Source: Euphorbia lathyris
Lineage: Eukaryota; Streptophyta; Magnoliopsida; Malpighiales; Euphorbiaceae
Length of the DNA stretch: 64,000 nucleotides
NCBI RefSeq assembly: GCF_963576675.1
Contig: NC_088915.1
Location: forward strand, 90,839,501 to 90,903,500
Direction of reading: 5' to 3'
Positions 22,100 through 32,802 of this stretch are shown here, in pieces. The notes under the pieces were generated by a model. It ran no database searches and had not been told where the DNA came from. It worked only from the letters and a program-made list of their open reading frames with translations. How positions within the stretch are numbered: position 1 is the stretch's first letter; every line of letters begins with the position of its first letter. The translations under genes were made by a program, and so were the position numbers.

Positions 22100-22905
22100 T
22101 TGAACATCGGGTTGTTGAGTGGAGAGGGTGTGCATAGCCTCATCGATGTTCGTTGGAGCATAAGAAGAGACACTTGGGAGATGTTGAAGCGACATGAGCT
22201 TGCTGCTGCGGCCTTAGGCCTAAAATACCGGCCTGTTGAGGTGGGCGGGGAGTTGAGCGGTACGACTGGGTTGGGTACGGGCAAGGCAGGCTGTTCCAAG
22301 TACCCCATTGAGCCTATGGAGGTGGATAGGCCCATGGGGCAGGGGAGTACTCGGTCCCATACTGCTGGGCATTGCGATGCCCACCCCCGCGGTTTCTGCT
22401 CCGGTTTTCACGACCCCCATATTGTCCGCCGCGATGAGAGACTTAAGGTGTTGGAAGTATGCGGAAGCATTGGGAACCAACCGTAGCATATACATCCGTG
22501 AGCCCGGAAACGAGTTGTAGCACAAGGCGATCGTTAGATACGGGATTGCCAACATTTGCCAATTGATCGGAGAGAGACTTAAGGTGTTGGCAGTATGCAG
22601 AAGCATTGGGAAAATCCTCCATTTGGAGGTGAGAGAACTCTTGTTAAAGGTAAAAGGCTCGGAAGTTTTTATTATCCGATAAAATTTCTTTTAAGCGAGA
22701 CCACGCCACCACCGCAGTAGAGTTGGCTCGATGATGGTGTGGAGAAGATCAATGGATATAGTTCCATAAATCTATTGAAGAACAATGGAGTCAATATGTT
22801 TCCAAAGAGCATGATCCGCTCTTTTGGCAGCGAGGTATGTGGCCTGTTCCGTAGCATCAGTAGGCGTAATAATATGATCCAGGACTTGAAAGGCTTGGGC
22901 ATGGA
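22100..22905 (-). pseudogene. Inverted copia gag fragment
   Basis: Read on the minus strand, the segment encodes pieces of a copia Gag (UBN2-type), including NASAYFQHLKSL, spread over several frames by frameshifts. Its N-terminal side is at 22905 and it runs towards 22100, opposite to the neighbouring RT. The junction with RT near 22897-22905 falls in a short shared GGGCATGG-type sequence. The open frames on the plus strand here are shadows. Confidence 0.6.
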
Positions 22906-22907
22906 TT

Positions 22908-24221
22908 TTGAATAACTATGCCCAAGTTGTCAAACCTGCCACCATCCAAGTTGTTCTCAGCATTGCTCTCTCTAAAAATTGGAGTCTCCACCAACTTGAT
23001 GTCAAGAATGCCTTCTTACATGGTGACCTACATGAAACGGTGTACATGTCCCAATCGCTAGGTTTCCGTGATCCGGCTCATCCCACTTATGTGTGCTTAC
23101 TTAAAAAATCTTTATATGGACTTAAGCAAGCACCTCGTGCATGGTACCAACGGTTTGCGACTTTTGTAGCTCAATTGGGTTTCACTCACAGTCGGTGTGA
23201 TAATTCTTTATTTATTTATCGTGATGGAGCTAACATTGCTTACATTCTTCTTTATGTTGATGATATCATTTTAGCTTCCTCTTCAGATCAACTTCGTGAC
23301 TCCATCATGTCCAAACTTGGGGCCGAGTTTGCTATTAAGGACTTAGGTCCTCTAAGTGATTTTCTGGGTATTTCTGTCACTCGCACATCCGTCGGCCTCT
23401 TTCTCTCTCAACGAAAATATGCAGCTGAAATTATTGAGAAAGCCGGTATGTCAGCCTGCAAACCGTGTCTCACACCCGTTGACACCAAAGCTAAGCTCAG
23501 CATCTCCTCTGGCAATCCGTATCATGATCCTACTTCTTATCGTCGTCTTGCCGGAGCCCTACAGTACTTGACTCTCACGAGATCAGATATCGCTTATGTC
23601 ATGCAACAAATTTATCTATTTATGCATGATCCGTGCACCCATCACATGAATGCACTCAAACGCATAATCTGGTACCTTCAAAGAACTCTTCATTTGGGTC
23701 TTCATCTTCATCGCACATCACTCAACAAATTGGTCTCCTATACCGATGCGGATTGGGGCGGATGCCCGGACACCCGACGGTCAACTTTCGGCTATTGTGT
23801 ATATCTAGGTGACAATTTGCTTTCATGGTCTGCAAAACGACAACCCACACGCTCTCGCTCTAGTGCTGAAGCCAAATACCGAGGCGTCGCCAGTATCGTC
23901 TCTGAAACATGTTGGCTCCGCAACCTCCTCTTCGAGCTTCACCACCCTCTCCCCACCGCCACCTTGGTCTATTGTGATAATGTGAGTGCCATTTACCTTT
24001 CAGGAAATCATGTTCAACATCAACGCACAAAGCATATTGAAATGGATATTCACTTTGTTCGGGATAAAGTGGCACATGGTCAAGTTCGGGTTCACCATAT
24101 ACCTTATCGTCACCAAATTGCGGATATTTTCACCAAAGGTCTACCAATCCAATTGTTCGAAGACTTCTGCTCTAGTCTCAACGTACATCCTCCTCCCGTT
24201 TCGACTAAGAGGGTGTATTAG
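22908..24221 (+). CDS. Copia RT and RNase H remnant
   Basis: 437 codons open. It contains the RT Asp block HQLDVKNAFLHGDL, KSLYGLKQAPRAWYQRF, the YVDD box in LLYVDDIILASS, and RNase H motifs DADWGGC, SSAEAKYRG and CDNVSAIYLS, followed by the end of the pol ORF inside the LTR start. RT homology begins slightly upstream (about 22897), out of the listed frame by a stop, so the N-terminal RT, integrase and protease are lost. The domain reads well but cannot make a complete polyprotein. It is a different copia lineage from the Sirevirus. Confidence 0.85.
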   Translation: MNNYAQVVKPATIQVVLSIALSKNWSLHQLDVKNAFLHGDLHETVYMSQSLGFRDPAHPTYVCLLKKSLYGLKQAPRAWYQRFATFVAQLGFTHSRCDNSLFIYRDGANIAYILLYVDDIILASSSDQLRDSIMSKLGAEFAIKDLGPLSDFLGISVTRTSVGLFLSQRKYAAEIIEKAGMSACKPCLTPVDTKAKLSISSGNPYHDPTSYRRLAGALQYLTLTRSDIAYVMQQIYLFMHDPCTHHMNALKRIIWYLQRTLHLGLHLHRTSLNKLVSYTDADWGGCPDTRRSTFGYCVYLGDNLLSWSAKRQPTRSRSSAEAKYRGVASIVSETCWLRNLLFELHHPLPTATLVYCDNVSAIYLSGNHVQHQRTKHIEMDIHFVRDKVAHGQVRVHHIPYRHQIADIFTKGLPIQLFEDFCSSLNVHPPPVSTKRVY

Positions 24222-24420
24222 AATAAGTCAACTTTCTGTTACCATTTTATCTGTTACCATATTCTATCCCTAAAATCTTGTGAAGATCACAATTTGATTG
24301 TATTTCAATTACCTAGTTAGGGCTTTAATGATAGGGGTATTTATTTGTAATTATTGTATAAATTATTAGTGAAAAGAATGAACCAAGCAAGGATTCCAAT
24401 TCTATCAATACAAACTCTTA
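24214..24420 (+). repeat. 3' LTR of the copia remnant
   Basis: Starts TGTATTAGAATAAGTC straight after the purine-rich AAGAGGG tract and ends near CAATACAAACTCTTA. It contains a TATAAATT motif at 24357. The first ~28 bp are repeated at 22073-22100. Confidence 0.65.
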
Positions 24421-24439
24421 ATTTTTTTTATTACAATTA

Positions 24440-24720
24440 AGGGTTAAGGTGCAAAAATACCCCTAATATTTTGGGCCATGAGCAATTTACCGCTATACGT
24501 CTAAAATGGTGTAATTTTGCTCCTAACATTGATAAATTGAGTAAATTTGAGAAATAATTCATCAAACTGTCTTCTCGGTCATGAATATTGTCATCTACAC
24601 TTCACGCGTGCGTCATTTTATCAGTAACAAATCACAAACATATGTTGGGATGTGAAAAGAATTAATATATATATATATATATATATATATTGTCTTTTAT
24701 ATGAATTGGATAAAAAAATT
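24440..24720. repeat. Dispersed MITE-like repeat, copy 1
   Basis: Shares a long diverged match with 34385-34690, including the TTTGAGAAATAATT(C/T)ATCAAACTGTCTTCT stretch and the ATCTACACTTCAC stretch. The superfamily is not determined. An AT run lies at about 24667-24690. Confidence 0.55.
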
Positions 24721-25083
24721 CATAAAATTATATATAATTAATTTTTTTTGGTAGGAAAAAGTTTAGGTAAGGGTAGGTCTACCCATTCCCAAGGTCAGGG
24801 CAAACCACAGACCTCGATGAGGGTTTACAGTGGAATTTACAGATCACCTACCAATAATAATAATAATAATAATTATAATAAATAATGATAAACTGAATAC
24901 TGAAATTGAAAGCTGAACTGAATTGAACTGAACTGAAATGAACTGATTGCTACCAAACTAAACTAAGCTGATTATTATTGAAATCTATATATAATATAAA
25001 ACAGTAACGATTGAGATGAGGTGTCGCTTCCTCCTTTTTTACTGAGAAAAAATATAATATAATCTATCTATATATAATATAAA

Positions 25084-25229
25084 GTGCCTTCTATGGTTAC
25101 TTTGTTTTTGACAAAGTACCATTACTTGTGTTTCCACCATTGGATGATGGATTAGAAAATTAATCCAATGGTGAAAACACACAAAGTAAGACTTACTTTA
25201 TTAAAAACAAAGTAAGCATAGCATTTACC
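25084..25229. mobile_element. Short Mutator-type MITE, copy 1
   Basis: 146 bp with inverted ends built on (G/C)TTACTTTGTTTTT. It is flanked by the 11-bp direct repeat TATAATATAAA (25073-25083 and 25230-25240), which fits a Mutator-like duplication, with the caveat that the host repeat is itself AT-rich. A diverged relative lies at 37998-38158. Confidence 0.65.
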
Positions 25230-28218
25230 TATAATATAAAACAGTAACGATGGAGATGAGGTGTCGCTTCCTCATTTTTTACTGATAAAAAATATAATAT
25301 AATATAAAATATTTCAATAATTGTATTATTATATTTATCTATAAAAAGATTATTTGATTCGTATCTATATTCTATATATAATATAAAATAGTAACGATCC
25401 TTTTTTACTGAGAAAAATATAATATAATATATAATATATAATATAATAATTTTAATTATATTATTATATTTATCTATAAAAAGATTATTTTATCCGTACT
25501 ATATCTAAGAGTTTTACAAAATTTAAATTAATCCCTAAAATCTCTCTAATTCTCTACATATCTATATCTAAAAATTCTATATAATTTAAATTAATCCCGA
25601 AAATCTCTCTAATTCTCTGCATATCTATCTATATATAATATAAAACAGTAACGATGGAGCTGAGGTGTCGCTTCCTCATTTTTTACTGATAAAAAATATA
25701 ATATAAAATATAATATATTAAATTTAGTTATATTATATTTATTTATAAAAAGATTATTTTATCTGTACTATATCTAAGAGTTCTGCAGAATTTAAATTAA
25801 TCCCTAAAATCTCTCTACTTCTCTGCATATCTATATCTAAAAGTTCTACATAATTTAAATTAATTCCTAAAATCTCTCTAATTCTCTGCATATCTATATA
25901 TAATATAAAACAATAACGATGGAGTTGAGGTGTCGCTTCCTCCTTTTTTACTTATAAAAAATATAATATAATATAAATATATAATATAAAACAGTAACGA
26001 TGGAGCTGAGGTGTCGCTTCCTCATTTTTTACTGATAAAAAATATAATATAAAATATAATATATTAACTTTAGTTATATTATTATATTTATTTATAAAAA
26101 TATTATTTTATCTATACTATATCTAAGAGTTCTGCAGAATTTAAATTAATCCCTAAAATCTCTCTAATTCTCTGCATATCTATATCTAAAAGTTCTACAT
26201 AATTTAAATTAATTCCTAAAATCTCTCTAATTCTCTGCATATCTATCTGTATATAATATAAAACAGTAACGATGGAGTTGAGGTGTCGCTTCCTCCTTTT
26301 TTACTGATAAAAAATATGATATAATATACAATATATTAACTTTAGTTATATTATTATATTTATTTATAAAAAGATTATTTTATCCATACTGTATCTAAGA
26401 GTTCTACATAATTTAAATTAATCCTTAAAATCTCTTTAATTCTCTGCATATCTATATCTAAAAGTTCTAAATAATTTAAATTAATCCCTAAAATCTCTCT
26501 AATTTTCTGCATATCTATATATAATATAAAACAGTAACGATGTAGATGAGGTGTCGCTTTCTCTTTTTTTACTTATAAAAAATATAAAATATAATATATT
26601 AGTTTTAATTATATTATTATATTTATCTATAAAAAGATTATTTTATTCGTATCTATATATAATATAAAATAGTAATGATGGAGCTGAGGTGTCGCATCCT
26701 CCTTTTTTACTGAGAAAAAATATAATACAATATATAATATATAATAATTTTAATTATATTATTATATTTATCTATAAAAAGATTATTTTATCCGTATTAT
26801 ATCTAAGAGTTCTACAAAATTTAAATTAATCCCTAAAATTTCTCTAAATCTCTGCATATCTATATATAATATAAAACAGTAACGATGGAGCTGGATTGTT
26901 ACTTCCTCTGTTTTTACTGATAAAAAATATATTATAATATATAATATAATAATTATAATTATATTATTATATTTATCTATAAAAAGATTATTTTATCCGT
27001 ATTATATCTAAGAGTTCTACAAATTATAATATAATCCCTAAAATTTCTCTAAATCTCTGCATATCTATATATAATATAAAACAGTAACGATGGAGCTGAA
27101 CTGTCACTTCCTCATTTTTTACTGATAAAAAATATAATATAATATATAATATAATAATTTTAATTATATTATTACATTTATCTATAAAAAGATTATTTTA
27201 TCCATAATATATCTAAGAGTTCTACACAATTTAAATTAATCCCTAAAATCTCTCTAATTCTCTGCATATCTATATATAATATAAAACAATAACGATGGAG
27301 CTGAGGTGTCACTTCCTCCTTTTTTACTGATAAAAAATATAATATAATATACAATATATTAATTTTTATTATATTATCATATTTATCTATAAAAAGATTA
27401 TTTAAATTAAATGTGAAAATAAAATAATAACATTTAATTTACATACTATATTTAAGAGTTCTACAGAATTTAAATTAATCCTTAAAATCTCTCTAATTCT
27501 CTGCATATCTATATCTAAAAGTTCTACAGAATCTAAATTAATTCCTGAAATCTCTGTAATTCTCTGCATATCTATATTATATAATATAATATAATATAAA
27601 ATAGTAACAATGGAGCTGATATGTCACTTCCTCCTTTTTTTACTGATAAAAAATATAATATAATATATAATATATTAACTTTATTATATTGTTATATTTA
27701 TTTATAAAAAGATTATTTTATATGTACTATATCTAAGACTTCTACATAATTTAAATTAATCCCTAAAATCTGTCATATTCTTTGCACATCTATATCTTAA
27801 AGTTCTACATAATATAAATTAATCTCTAAAATCTCTCTAATTCTCTGCATATCTATATATAATATAAAACAGTAACGATGGAGCTGAGGTGTCGTTTCCT
27901 CATTTTTTACTGATGAAAAATATAATATAAAATATAATATATTAACTTTAGTTATATTATTATATTTATTTATAAAAAGATTATTTTATCCGTACTATAT
28001 CTAAGAGTTCTACATAATTTAAATTAATCCCTAAAATCTGTCTAATTCTTTGCATATCTATATCTAAAAGTTCTACATAATTTAAATTAATCCCTAAAAT
28101 CTCTCTAATTCTCTGCATATCTATATATAATATAAAAGAGTAATGATAGAGCTGAGGTGTCACTTCATTATTTTTTACTGATAAAAAATATAATATAATA
28201 TATAATATATTAATTTTA

Positions 28219-29021
28219 GGATAAATAATTATAAGGTCCCTGTGTTTTTACATAATACACTACTTAATCCTTGTGTTTTTAGAAATAATTATATAGTCCG
28301 CCAGTTTTTGTTTTTGTTAACTCCTTAGTCCTTATCATTGGGTCAATGGTCAAACTATACTAAATAAATTTTAAAATGCCAAAATTACCATCTATTTTTT
28401 CTATTTTCCATTTTCTATTTTTTTCTCTTTTTCCTACATTATCATAATCTCACCAATATAAACTCTAATATAAATTAATTGATTTATTAATTTTTATACA
28501 ATTATAGATCTTTAATTTAATAACGTAAAATTTATTGACTAAAAAAATGAATGAAAAATATTTAAAAATTTATTAAAATAGGAGTAAGACTATCATTGTA
28601 AAAAGTTTTTACAATTCTATTATAAAAAAAAGTTTTTACAATTCTAATAAATTTTAAGAAAAAAAATATATGACTTTTAAAAAATTTATAATAATATTTA
28701 ATGTTAGTTTAAAGATATTATATTAAAAAATAAAGAAAAAAATAATTATAATTTAAGAAAATTAATAATATATTTTTTAAGTATATTAATTTCGGTGTAT
28801 ATGTAGTTCAAAAACTTCATTAAAACTAATTAGATTAAATTTGAAACTAAAAGATAAATTTTTTTTATGCATATAACTAGGGGCAATTTTGGACTTTCAT
28901 TTACAAAAACAAATGGAAGGACTAAAGAATTGATTAAGATAAAACTTAAGGACCTTATAATAATATGATGGACTTACTAGTGTGTTAAGTAAAAACATAA
29001 GGACCTTATAATTATTTACCC
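28219..29021. mobile_element. 803-bp MITE with 9-bp duplication
   Basis: The ends GGATAAATAATTATAAGGTCC and, inverted, GGGTAAATAATTATAAGGTCC form a long TIR. TTAATTTTA flanks both sides (28210-28218 and 29022-29030). A 9-bp duplication with long TIRs is Mutator-like. The interior is AT-rich and non-coding. Confidence 0.8.
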
Positions 29022-29221
29022 TTAATTTTAATTATATTATTATATTTATCTATAAAAAGATTATTTAAATTAAATGTGAAAATAAAATAATAATATTTAA
29101 TTTATATAGCACATTTATATCATTAATTGTAATTGTTAAATTATATTTTTGTTAATATTTATACAGTAATAAGAGCCTTTCTGTTTTTTTTATATTTTAA
29201 ATTATTTTTAAAATTTGTGTT

Positions 29222-29862
29222 ACTCTCTCCTCTTATAACACGCGCCCACAACAATCTCTGAACCTGAATCTGAACCAAACACACTATTTTTCGTAAATTA
29301 CATCCCTGACCCTGAATTCAGTAATAAATTCCCATATTTTGAAGGTATGACCACTAAATTTATCCATTTTAATATCGGTGTCAATTTAATTTTAACTAAC
29401 TCCTTAAAATAACCGTTAATGATCTTTAAATAAAATATTTAAAAATTAAATTTGTTTAGAATGATATTTAACATGAAACCACATCTTGTATTTTCAAAAA
29501 TCATATTTTTTTTTAAGTTTTCTCTATCTAAAAGCTCATAGTCTATTCTAACCAAACAACATATAGATGACATCAAGACGAAAATTTTCAAAATTTAAGT
29601 TTCTTAGAATTTTATTAACTATTTGAATTTTTTATTTTGAGGACGTCAACAATCGTTTTTGAGGCGTTGAGTAGCCACTGGTGTTAAAAAATGTAAAGTT
29701 CAGTGGTCATACCGTTACGAATAGAAATTCAATGCCACAATTTTAAAATAGGTAAAGTTAAGTGGCTATAGGTGTAATTTACCCCTCTCTCCTCATCTAA
29801 CCCACGCCTCCCAACGGTCTCTGAACCTGATTCAGAATCAGAATCAAACACACCATTTCCCT
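29222..29862. mobile_element. MITE-like element between diverged 70-bp direct repeats
   Basis: The core (about 29292-29786) starts CGTAAATTACATCCCTGACC and ends in GGTGTAATTTACC, matching the GTAAATTACACC-type TIR family seen at 34893 and 35590. It is bordered by two related ~70-bp sequences (29222-29291 and 29785-29862), both starting CTCTCTCCTC and containing TCTCTGAACCTGA. Confidence 0.5.
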
Positions 29863-29899
29863 TTTCCTCCATTGATAAGTTTTTCCGTTTCTATGTAAA

Positions 29900-30443
29900 T
29901 GGTTGTGTCATGACACAACATTCTTATATATTCATTTTTTGTTTATGCACAATATAATCGAAATTAAGTCCAAAACAACACTTTGATTTTTTATTTTTAT
30001 TTTTTTTGTAATTAATGCGGCTGCACAGGGGCGGAGACAGGGAGGGGTCTGGGGGCCAGGCCCCTCCGGCTGCTGTAACCACCATGACGACGACTAGTTT
30101 CGGCCCCATAATATTAGTATATATAGATTATATGTAGAAATATTTCATTGTTTAAAAAGTAGATGAGATGGTTATAAATATTTGCTTTTTTTTAAAAGGT
30201 CCTAGGTTCAATTCCCTCCAACCTCAATTTATTTTAGAAAGGGCCTAATGCTTCCCCAACCCCCTTAACTTGTCCAAAATTGGTCATTTTATCCCTTCAA
30301 CTCATCGAATATCCTATTTACCCCATTTACTCCATAAAAGTGGTATTTTTCACCCCCTCAACTTGTCCATATATCCCCCCAACTCATAGAATGTTCTATT
30401 TACCCCCTTAACTCTATAAAAGTGGTATTTTTCAACCCTTACA
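29900..30443. other. hAT-like MITE fragment and unassigned repeat
   Basis: At about 30025 CAGGGGCGGAGACAGG begins a GC-rich end, followed by the GAGATGG and GGTCC(T)AGGTTC words typical of a common plant hAT-type MITE; its right end is missing. From 30240 to 30430 lies a repeat with an internal duplication (the CTATAAAAGTGGTATTTTTCA stretch occurs twice). The short frame at 29924-30109 is not a gene. Confidence 0.45.
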
Positions 30444-30874
30444 ATCGTTCTGAACAACTTTAATTTTTGAATATTTTCAATTTGAGATCGTTAACGGTTA
30501 TTTTGATGAGTTAGTTAAAATTGAGTGGCAACTAATATTAGAAAGTGTAAAGTTTAGTGGTAATGCGGTTAAGAATTGAAGTTCAGTGACCACGATATTA
30601 AAAGTTAAAGTTGAATGGCTATGGGTGTAATTTACCCATCTTATCCCTTAATTTATTTGTTTCCGTACAGAGGACATGGAAAGGAACATGAAAATGAAAA
30701 TTGAGCAGATCTTCTCCTGGTTGTTTGCAGCTTTCTTCTCCCAAAAATAATCATTACTATAAAATATTAAAATGATGTGGGCCCTTATACATATTTCTGA
30801 ATTTCAGATTTGCTAAAATCGACATGGGCCCCTTATTACAAATAGTACTTCAAAGGTGGGCCCTTTATTACATA
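30444..30874. repeat. 431-bp duplicated segment, copy 1 (Helitron-flanking)
   Basis: Matches 35056-35486 without any indel and with about four substitutions. It ends exactly at the Helitron 3' terminus. It includes a MITE end (GGTGTAATTTACCC) and a GGGCCC-containing non-coding stretch. Confidence 0.9.
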
Positions 30875-30901
30875 CTAGTTTTTGACCCGTGCGATGCACG
30901 G
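30875..30901 (-). other. Helitron 3' terminal hairpin and CTAG
   Basis: The minus strand reads CCGTGC, ATC, GCACGG, seven bases, then CTAG and a T from the target. This is the transposition-terminator structure of Helitrons. Confidence 0.85.
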
Positions 30902-32700
30902 ATTCATCTTAATATATAAATATTAATAAAAATATAATTAATAATTATAATTAATGATATAAAAAAGAGGAAGTGACACCTCAGCTCCATCGTTACTGTT
31001 TTATATTATATATAGATATGCAAAGAAATAGAGAGATTTTATGGACTAATTTAAATTATGTAGAACTTTTAGATATAGATATGCAGAGAATTAGAGAGAT
31101 TTTAGAAATTAATTTAAATTCTGTAGAACTCTTGGATATAGTACGGATAAAATAATTTTTTTATAAATAAATATAATAATATAACTAAAGTTAATATATT
31201 ATATTTTTTATTAGTAAAAAAGGAGGAAGTGACACCTCAGCTCAATCGTTACTGTTTTATATTATATATAGAATATAGATATGCAGAGAATTAGAGGGAT
31301 TTTAGGGATTAATTTAAATTATGCAGAACTTTTAGATATAGATATACAGAAAATTAGAGAGATTTTAGGGATTAATTTAAATTATGTAGAACTTTTAGAT
31401 ATAGATATGCAGAGAATTAGAGAGATTTTACGGATTAATTTAAATTCTGTAGAACTCTTAGATATAGTACAGATAAAATAATATTTTTATAAATAAATAT
31501 AATAATACAACTCAAGTTAATATATTATATTTTATATTATATTTTTTATCAGTAAAAAAGGAGGAAGTGACACCTCAACTCCATTGTTACTGTTTTATAT
31601 TACATATAGATTATATTTTTTATTATATTTTTTATCAGTAAAAAAGGAGGAAGTGACACCTCAACTCCATTGTTACTGTTTTATATTATATATAGATATG
31701 CAGAGAATTAGAGAGATTTTAGGGATTAATTTAAATTCCGTAGAACTCTTAGATATAGTACGGATAAAATAATCTTTTTATAAATAAATATAATAATATA
31801 ACTAAAGTTAATATATTATATTTTTTATCAGTAAAAAAGGAGGAAGTGACACCTCAACTCCATTGTTACTGTTTTATACTATATATAGATATGCAGAGAA
31901 TTAGAGAGATTTTAGGGATTAATTTAAATTCTGTAGAACTCTTAGATATAGTACGGATAAAATAATCTTTTTATAAATAAATATAATAATATAACTAAAG
32001 TTAATCTATTATATTTTTTATTATATTTTTTTTCAGTAAAAAGGGAGGAAGTGACACCTCAGCTCCATCGTTACTGTTTTATATTATATATAGATTATAT
32101 ATAGATATGCAGAGAATTAGAGAGATTTTAGGGAGTAATTTTAATTATGTAGAACTTTTAGATATAGATATGCAGGGAATTAGAGATATTTTAGAGATTA
32201 ATTTAAATTATGTATAACTTTTAGATATAGATATGCAGAGAATTAGAGAGATTTTAGGGATTAATTTAAATTATGTAGACCTCTTAGATATAGTACAGAT
32301 AAAATAATCTTTTTACAAATAAATATAATAATATAACTAAAGTTAATATATTATATTTTATATTATATTTTTTATCAGTAAAAAAGGAGGAAGTGACACC
32401 TCAGCTCCATCGTTACTGTTTTATATTATATATAGATAGATATGCAGAGAATTGGAGAGATTTTAGAGACTAATTTAAATTATGTAGAACTTTTAGATAT
32501 ACATATGCAGAGAATTAGAGATATTTTAGGGATTAATTTAAATTATGTAGAACTCTTAGATATAGTACGGATAAAATAATCTTTTTATAAATAAATATAA
32601 TAATATAATTAAAGTTAATATATTATATTTTTTATCAGTAAAAAAGGAGGAAGTTACACCTCAGCTCCATCGTTACTGTTTTATATTATATATAGATATG

Positions 32701-32802
32701 GCAAGGGAAGGCTTGCCCCCAATACACCCTTGTGGTGGGACCCCTCCCCGGACCCTCGCTCAGCGGGGACGCGTAATGCGACCGGGCCGCCCTTTTTTTT
32801 TT
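32701..32802 (+). mobile_element. 5'-truncated Au-type SINE
   Basis: A GC-rich 102-bp insertion ending in GACCGGGCCGCCC and a T10+ tail, with a GGTGGGACCCCTCCCCGGACC core. These are features of the 3' half of Au SINEs of plants. It is flanked by the perfect 10-bp duplication TATAGATATG (32691-32700 and 32803-32812), as expected for LINE-driven insertion. The tRNA-derived 5' head is largely missing. Confidence 0.75.

Larger units (their letters stand above)
22071..24420 (+). mobile_element. Rearranged copia remnant with inverted gag
   Basis: The left end holds only the first ~28 bp of an LTR (ATTAGAATAAGTCAACTTTC, repeated at 24217). It is joined to a gag fragment on the minus strand (to about 22905), then to RT-RNase H on the plus strand, then to a full ~207-bp LTR. 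Protease and integrase are missing. The result is a head-to-head arrangement of two parts of one element. Confidence 0.75.
24984..29180 (+). mobile_element. Helitron-derived array, plus orientation, 3' end lost
   Basis: Begins with TCTATATATAATATAAAACA preceded by A (24983), a Helitron-like 5' end. The motif AGTAACGATGGAGCTGAGGTG recurs about 15 times (around 25003, 25243, 25391, 25638, 25910, 25992, 26263, 26531, 26660, 26876, 27083, 27287, 27603, 27871, 28138) at roughly 80-320-bp spacing. A ~63-bp subrepeat ending in CTCTGCATATCTATAT also recurs. The right end (about 29113-29180) matches the 3' region of the opposite-strand Helitron at 30875 but stops before the terminal hairpin. No Rep-helicase ORF is present. 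Two MITEs are inserted. Confidence 0.75.
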
